Shown here: one piece after another, positions 42,347-46,457 of the stretch | How positions within the stretch are numbered: the first letter of the stretch is position 1 | Layout: the number at the start of each line of letters is the position of its first letter | From: Bifidobacterium hapali | GTDB lineage: Bacteria > Actinomycetota > Actinomycetes > Actinomycetales > Bifidobacteriaceae | NCBI RefSeq assembly: GCF_002259755.1 | Contig: NZ_MWWY01000008.1 | Span: forward strand, 1 to 46,457 | Length of the DNA stretch: 46,457 bases | Reading direction: 5' to 3' | Notes under the pieces: generated by a model | What the model was told of the DNA's origin: nothing | Databases searched by the model: none | Seen by the model: only the letters and a program-made list of their open reading frames with translations | Program-made: the position numbers and the translations under genes

Positions 42347-42521
42347 TGTGTGATATTTCGGCGGTTACTGGGTGATTCTCCGCCGGAAAATCACAAAAAA
42401 CACGCTTGAAACGTGACATTCCGGCGGAGAAGTATTGGATATCCGCCAAAATGTCACACTTATTGGTCTGTAAGCGTGACTTTCTGGCGGTTAGTTGGCT
42501 GTTATCCGCCGAAATGTCACA
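42347..42521. repeat. Three tandem GGCGG/CCGCC hairpins between guaD and tadA
   Basis: Hairpins with arms 42347-42363/42380-42394, 42412-42427/42443-42458 and 42474-42490/42506-42521. The stems are GTGACATTTYGGCGG-like with CCGCCRAAATGTCAC. They repeat every ~62-65 bp, and loops are 15-16 nt. They are the same family as 37316-37364. They lie between two divergent genes, so they are not simple terminators; a regulatory or mobile role is possible. Confidence 0.85.
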
Positions 42522-42555
42522 CTGAGTCACACAATGCGCCTCGTAGACTGGACAT

Positions 42556-43110
42556 ATGAGTATTGATGAGGCGATGGGACACGCGTTGGCGCTCGCTGCG
42601 GATGCTGCTGCCGAGGGGGAGGTGCCGGTTGGCGCGGTGGTGCTGGATGCGGCCGGAGAAGTGATCGGCGAGGGCCGTAACGCTCGCGGAGAAATGCGCT
42701 CCCGTCGCGATGATGACGCAATCGAGGAGGAGCGCGTGTCAAGAGTAAACGGGCAGGATCACGATGCAGACGATGCAGCCGATGCCGTCCATGCCGCCGA
42801 CCCACTCGCCCACGCTGAAGTACTCGCGATGCGCGCAGCTGCAGCTCGCCTCGGCAGCTGGAATCTTGCAGATTGCACGCTCGTGGTCACGTTAGAGCCG
42901 TGTCCGATGTGCGCGGGCGCGTGTGTGCAGACGCATATTGGACGGATTGTGTTCGGTGCGTGGGATGCAAAACTCGGCGCATGCGGCTCAATCTGGGATA
43001 TTCCGCGCGACCCGCACATCGGTCACACGCCTGAAGTGATCGGTGGCGTGCGCGAATCCGACTGCGCGTGCATCCTCACTGACTTTTTCACCGCGCGACG
43101 CGCTCGCTGA
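42556..43110 (+). CDS. tadA: tRNA adenosine(34) deaminase TadA
   Basis: This 184-aa zinc enzyme makes inosine at the wobble position of tRNA-Arg(ACG). The catalytic HAE is in LAHAEVLAMRAAA (about 88) and PCPMCAGA (about 115) binds zinc; VTLEP precedes it. Compared with typical TadA (~150-165 aa), a ~30-residue acidic/Arg insertion (RSRRDDDAIEEERVSR...DADDAADA) lies before the HAE helix. The C-terminus ends CILTDFFTARRAR. GGACAT just before the ATG is weak as a ribosome site. Confidence 0.93.
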   Translation: MSIDEAMGHALALAADAAAEGEVPVGAVVLDAAGEVIGEGRNARGEMRSRRDDDAIEEERVSRVNGQDHDADDAADAVHAADPLAHAEVLAMRAAAARLGSWNLADCTLVVTLEPCPMCAGACVQTHIGRIVFGAWDAKLGACGSIWDIPRDPHIGHTPEVIGGVRESDCACILTDFFTARRAR

Positions 43111-43112
43111 CA

Positions 43113-43132
43113 GCTCCCCTAGCAAGGGGAGC
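43113..43132 (+). terminator. Hairpin after tadA
   Basis: GCTCCCCT (43113-43120) and AGGGGAGC (43125-43132) pair around AGCA, 2 bp after the tadA stop. No U-run. Confidence 0.55.
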
Positions 43133-43350
43133 CGTGAATTATGGCTGTAAAACGGTGCTGTTCTGACGAAGAGAGAAGCGGTGAACACAATAAATTATCT
43201 GCGTCGATAATTTGTTTCCAGCCTCGGCAAACACTCCGCACGCTGGCAAAGAAAACCAACTGCCGTACCATCGAAGATAAGCAGTATCCAACCTTTACGA
43301 TTCAACCTACCAACCTCATACAACCCAACAACCGCAAAAAGGAGTCCGCA

Positions 43351-45600
43351 ATGTCGCTCATCCACCAGTTCCAAGGCACCGCCGCCAACGGTACTGATCT
43401 GACCGCGATCTACGTTGAACAGCCATCCGCCGACGTCGCGTTCGCACTGATTTTCCCCGGCGATGACCTGCCGCGCATCGCACACTGGGGTCGTCCGATC
43501 GCCGACCCAGCCACCATCATCAACCAGTACGATGCTCTGCGTCCGCAACGCGTCTCCGGCGCACTCGACGACACACCGTGGCCATCCATTCTCCCGACCC
43601 AATCCGAATCATGGATCGGCGCACCCCGCTGCGAAATCCGCCGCGACGGCATCGAGCTGCACTGCCGATTCCAAGTCGAAGCTGTCACTGCAACTGCCAT
43701 CGAACGCGGCAACAGCGAAACCCCAAGCGAAACCCCAACCATCACCGTCGAAGCCAGCGACAACGAGCAAGGCGTCGGAATCATCTGGACCGCCGAACTC
43801 GACGAATCCGGCCTCGTCCGCCAACATCTCGAAGTCACCAATCTCGCAAGCGGCACACTCGACATCGGCCGCATTGAACTCGGCTTCCCGCTACCCGCCG
43901 ACGCGAGCGAAATCCTCACCACCACCGGTCATCACTTGCGCGAACGTCATCCACAGCGCCAGCCGCTCACCGTCGGCCGTTTCGAAAAACTGTCCATGAC
44001 CGGCCGTCCCGACTTCGACGCGAGCCTACTGCTGTCTGCCGGTGAACCTGGCTTCGGCTTCGCGCGCGGCGACGTGTACTCGGTGCACGTCGGCTGGAGC
44101 GGCAACAGCGTACTATCCGTCGAGCGACTGCCGTACACGACCGGACTCATCGGCGGCGGCGAAATCCTACTCGGCGGCGAAATTGCGCTCGCAAACGGCG
44201 AATCGTACACGACACCGTGGGTGTACGGATCGTACGGTCACGGACTCAACGAAGTCGCCGCGCGCTTCCACGAATACTTGCGCCGCGTTCACCGCGACGA
44301 ACGACGCGCGCTCGGCATTGCCGACAAGCCACGACCGGTGATTCTCAACACGTGGGAGGCCGTGTATTTCGACCAAAATTACGATACGTTGACCGCGCTC
44401 GCCGACAAAGCCGCAGCGATCGGCGTGGAACGATTCGTGGTCGACGACGGCTGGTTCGGCTCGCGCCGCGACGACACAAGCGGACTTGGCGACTGGCAGA
44501 TCGCGCAAGACGTGTGGCCGGACGGGCCGAAGAGTCTACGCGCGCTCGCCGATTATGTGCATGGGCTCGGTATGGAGTTCGGACTGTGGTTTGAGCCGGA
44601 AATGGCGAATTTGCAGTCCGATTTGGTGCGCCAGCATCCCGACTGGATACTGCGTCCGACCGCGAATCGACTGCCGATGCAGGGGCGTTCGCAGCAGGTT
44701 GTCGACCTGACGAATCCGGATGCGTATGCGTACGTGTACGGCGCGATGGATTCGTTGGTTGGCTCGCTCGGCATCGATTACATCAAGTGGGATCACAACA
44801 AGCTCGTGACCGAAGCGGTCTCGCCGCGCACCGGTCGGCCGGCTGTGCACGCGCAAACGTTGGCCGTGTATCAGATTTTCCGCGATCTCAAGGCCGCGCA
44901 TCCCGGACTCGAGATCGAAAGCTGCTCGTCGGGTGGCGGTCGCGTTGACCTCGGTATTCTCGAAGTTGCGGACCGTATTTGGGCGTCCGATTGCGTGGAC
45001 CCGGTTGAGCGCGCGGATATCCAGCGGTATACGTCGCTGCTCGTGCCGCCGTTTATGATCGGTGAGCATGTGGGTGCGAGCCCGGCGCATTCTACGCACC
45101 GCGCGACCAGTCAGGAACTGCGCATGGCGATGGCATTCTTCGGGCACATGGGTGTCGAGTGGAATCTGCTCAAGGAGTCGGATGCGGATGTAGCTAAGCT
45201 CGGCGCGTGGATTGCCGAGTTTAAGAAGCATCGCGAATGGTTTGCGGTGGATACGTGCGTGCATTCGGATTGCTCGGACCCGGCGGTGCGTGTGGACGGT
45301 ATGGTCAAGCCGGATCGTTCTGCCGCGTTCTACCGGTTCACACAGCTGACGACTTCCGACACGTATCCGGCGGCGCCAGTGCGACTGCCTGGGCTTGACC
45401 CGGACGGGACGTACCGCGTGCGGCCGTTGTGGCTGGATTTGGATCTTGACGGGCTGGGAATCGGTAATGGACAATCTCCGCTCGGATGGTGGACGCCGGA
45501 CGGGGTGCTCATGACGGGCCGTGTGCTCGCGACGTACGGGTTGCGCCCGCCGAGCCTGCATCCGGCGCAGGCTGTGTTGTTTACCGCCGTGCGACAGTAG
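43351..45600 (+). CDS. aga: Alpha-galactosidase, GH36
   Basis: This 749-aa GH36 enzyme removes alpha-1,6-galactose from raffinose, stachyose or melibiose. The N-terminal beta-sandwich (1-320) is followed by the catalytic barrel: YFDQNYDTLTALADKAAAIGVERFVVDDGWFGSRRDD, the nucleophile Asp in YIKWDHNK, SCSSGGGRVDLG, and the acid/base Asp in WASDCVD. No signal peptide is seen, so it works inside the cell on imported oligosaccharides. AAAGGAG is ~7 bases before ATG 43351; the frame is open to 43141 but the extra residues do not fit the family. A short hairpin ends the transcript at 45663-45687. No transporter or regulator is adjacent. Confidence 0.96.
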   Translation: MSLIHQFQGTAANGTDLTAIYVEQPSADVAFALIFPGDDLPRIAHWGRPIADPATIINQYDALRPQRVSGALDDTPWPSILPTQSESWIGAPRCEIRRDGIELHCRFQVEAVTATAIERGNSETPSETPTITVEASDNEQGVGIIWTAELDESGLVRQHLEVTNLASGTLDIGRIELGFPLPADASEILTTTGHHLRERHPQRQPLTVGRFEKLSMTGRPDFDASLLLSAGEPGFGFARGDVYSVHVGWSGNSVLSVERLPYTTGLIGGGEILLGGEIALANGESYTTPWVYGSYGHGLNEVAARFHEYLRRVHRDERRALGIADKPRPVILNTWEAVYFDQNYDTLTALADKAAAIGVERFVVDDGWFGSRRDDTSGLGDWQIAQDVWPDGPKSLRALADYVHGLGMEFGLWFEPEMANLQSDLVRQHPDWILRPTANRLPMQGRSQQVVDLTNPDAYAYVYGAMDSLVGSLGIDYIKWDHNKLVTEAVSPRTGRPAVHAQTLAVYQIFRDLKAAHPGLEIESCSSGGGRVDLGILEVADRIWASDCVDPVERADIQRYTSLLVPPFMIGEHVGASPAHSTHRATSQELRMAMAFFGHMGVEWNLLKESDADVAKLGAWIAEFKKHREWFAVDTCVHSDCSDPAVRVDGMVKPDRSAAFYRFTQLTTSDTYPAAPVRLPGLDPDGTYRVRPLWLDLDLDGLGIGNGQSPLGWWTPDGVLMTGRVLATYGLRPPSLHPAQAVLFTAVRQ

Positions 45601-45662
45601 ACAACAGACCTTTGACCTTTGCGCCGGATGCCTTCGCGGGCGCGTGTCCGCTCACTTCACCT

Positions 45663-45687
45663 ACGGGATGCACACTGTGCATCCCGT
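45663..45687 (+). terminator. Hairpin after aga
   Basis: ACGGGATGCACA (45663-45674) and TGTGCATCCCGT (45676-45687) pair perfectly around one base. Followed by TTTCAC; a probable terminator. Confidence 0.6.
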
Positions 45688-45696
45688 TTCACGGCT

Positions 45697-45738
45697 CAGC
45701 CGGCGCAAAGTGTGTTGTTTACCGTCGTGCGGCGGTGA
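45697..45738 (+). pseudogene. Remnant 3' end of a second GH36 gene
   Basis: The 13 codons before TGA 45736-45738 read QPAQSVLFTVVRR. The end of aga reads HPAQAVLFTAVRQ, nine of 13 residues identical, and the DNA is similarly conserved. This is too long for chance in noncoding DNA and indicates the trace of a duplicated or lost neighbouring alpha-galactosidase gene. Confidence 0.6.
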
Positions 45739-45826
45739 TTTTTGCGGTGATTTTGCCTTGAATTTGTAAAAACGGCCATATTGCGAATTGAAGACAAACG
45801 ATTCGAGTTGATTAAAGTTACGTATG

Positions 45827-45860
45827 CTGTAAGATCCTTGAAATTTCAAGGATCTTACAG
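45827..45860. repeat. Perfect 17-bp palindrome with no loop
   Basis: CTGTAAGATCCTTGAAA (45827-45843) is followed at once by its exact reverse complement (45844-45860). No U-run follows. It lies in an AT-rich gap between aga and the IS256 copy. It could be a terminator or part of an IS-linked end. Confidence 0.65.
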
Positions 45861-45870
45861 TTAATGGTAT

Positions 45871-45964
45871 TGTCTCGAAATCTGATTTCTATGTATTATT
45901 GTCTTTTTAAGACAAATTTTCTGTCTCGAAAATACAAAATGCCCCAAATATAGAATTCGAGACA
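45871..45964. repeat. TGTCTCGAA triple motif near the IS256 start
   Basis: TGTCTCGAA occurs at 45871-45879 and 45922-45930, and inverted at 45956-45964. A GTCTTTTTAAGAC palindrome sits at 45901-45913. The stretch is AT-rich and noncoding. Some of it may be the IS256 left end; the terminus cannot be fixed without the other side. Confidence 0.4.
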
Positions 45965-46115
45965 CAAAATCAGACAACAGCGTCATCGTCAGATAAGGCC
46001 CGAAATTTTGCGCACTTTGGCTTGGGCTTGAGATGAAAGGGCATGGCTCGTGTCCTGTGTACGATTTTCTGTCGCCAAACAAAACAAATCGCGATTGGAA
46101 AGAGGGCACGAAGCC

Positions 46116-46457
46116 ATGTCACAGCAGATTCTACAGGTCGACCAGGCCATGTTGGAGACCACCCTGGACCGGATGGTCCGTAGAAGCGTCGAGGAGACGT
46201 TGAACGCAATGCTCGACGCCGAGGCCGACGAGATCACGGGCGCCGCCCGTTACGAGCGCAGCGGGGATCGCAAGGCGTACCGGGCCGGCCATTACAAGCG
46301 TGATCTGACCGTCAAGGCCGGGAAAATGAGCCTGAAGGTACCGAAACTGAAGGGCGCGGTGTTCGAGTCGGCCGTGATCGAGCGTTACCGGCGGCGCGAG
46401 GAGAGCGTCGAGGAGGCGCTGATTGACATGTATCTGGCGGGCGTGTCCACGCGTCAG
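46116..46457 (+). CDS. IS256-type (mutator) transposase, 3' end outside window
   Basis: 114 residues of the N-terminus are seen. They match IS256/Transposase_mut: EADEITGAARYERSGDRKAYRAGHYKRDL, then GKMSLKVPKLKG and ERYRRREESVEEALIDMYLAGVSTR, the section before the catalytic DDE core. AGAGGG lies ~8 bases before the ATG at 46116. The window ends before the catalytic residues, so integrity cannot be judged. Confidence 0.9.
   Translation, partial: MSQQILQVDQAMLETTLDRMVRRSVEETLNAMLDAEADEITGAARYERSGDRKAYRAGHYKRDLTVKAGKMSLKVPKLKGAVFESAVIERYRRREESVEEALIDMYLAGVSTRQ

Noticed and set aside
44536..45561. A 341-codon minus-strand frame opposite aga
   Set aside because: Shadow of the alpha-galactosidase gene; Arg/His-rich composition and no ribosome site.
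45689..45761. Extra short coding frames after aga
   Set aside because: Only the GH36-like remnant frame has similarity support; the others are frame shadows.

Overview
The window is the chromosomal replication-origin region of a high-GC actinobacterium, almost certainly a Bifidobacterium or close relative. This rests on gene content and order (dciA, recF, dnaN, dnaA on the left arm; rpmH, rnpA, yidD, yidC, jag, rsmG, parA, parB on the right), DnaA-box clusters, and accessory genes typical of bifidobacteria (DUF4143 ATPases, GH36 alpha-galactosidase, oligopeptide ABC operon). The species cannot be named from sequence alone.

Layout. 1-1560: the end of an insertion sequence that has cut an MFS transporter, followed by a four-copy inverted-motif block. 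1567-13212 (minus strand): DUF3566 protein, gyrA, gyrB, dciA, recF, dnaN, an ~800 bp origin segment with seven perfect DnaA boxes, then dnaA. 13213-19670 (plus strand): a second small DnaA-box cluster, rpmH-rnpA-yidD-yidC, jag, rsmG, a third DnaA-box cluster, and parAB. 20185-23651: an MFS permease, thioredoxin reductase and an aldo/keto reductase. 23824-28020: two AT-rich DUF4143 ATPase genes, each with its own tandem iteron array directly upstream, with a sugar O-acetyltransferase between them and an aminotransferase remnant after them. 28051-30274: a GNAT/DUF1778 toxin-antitoxin pair and an M20 amidohydrolase. 31199-37321: an oligopeptide ABC operon whose binding-protein gene carries one in-frame amber codon. 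37316-40809: a third DUF4143 ATPase and a Schlafen-type AlbA_2/winged-helix protein, interleaved with several palindromic repeat elements. 40843-45600: guanine deaminase (minus), tRNA adenosine deaminase and alpha-galactosidase (plus). 45601-46457: a remnant of a second GH36 3' end, palindromes, and the start of an IS256-type transposase.

How it works together. The two arms diverge from dnaA, and DnaA boxes lie in three intergenic regions around it (dnaN/dnaA, dnaA/rpmH, rsmG/parA). About ten near-consensus parS sites lie between 14.0 and 36.4 kb. Most are inside genes, and in seven of the eight genic copies the motif is read in the same phase as V-S-x-x-T. They give ParB a loading zone extending well past parAB.

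The most promising undescribed material is the set of regulator-like accessory genes with private DNA repeats: 33-bp repeats and 8-bp iterons before ATPase 1, an exact 34-bp-period array before ATPase 2, an 11-bp inverted repeat before ATPase 3, and a perfect 32-bp-arm palindrome built of 11-bp units before the AlbA_2 gene, with a sister palindrome after it. The AlbA_2 gene and ATPase 3 are also bracketed by three copies of a GGCCGTAAGT hairpin element. I infer cognate protein-site pairs, possibly mobile or defence-related; the sequence alone does not prove this.
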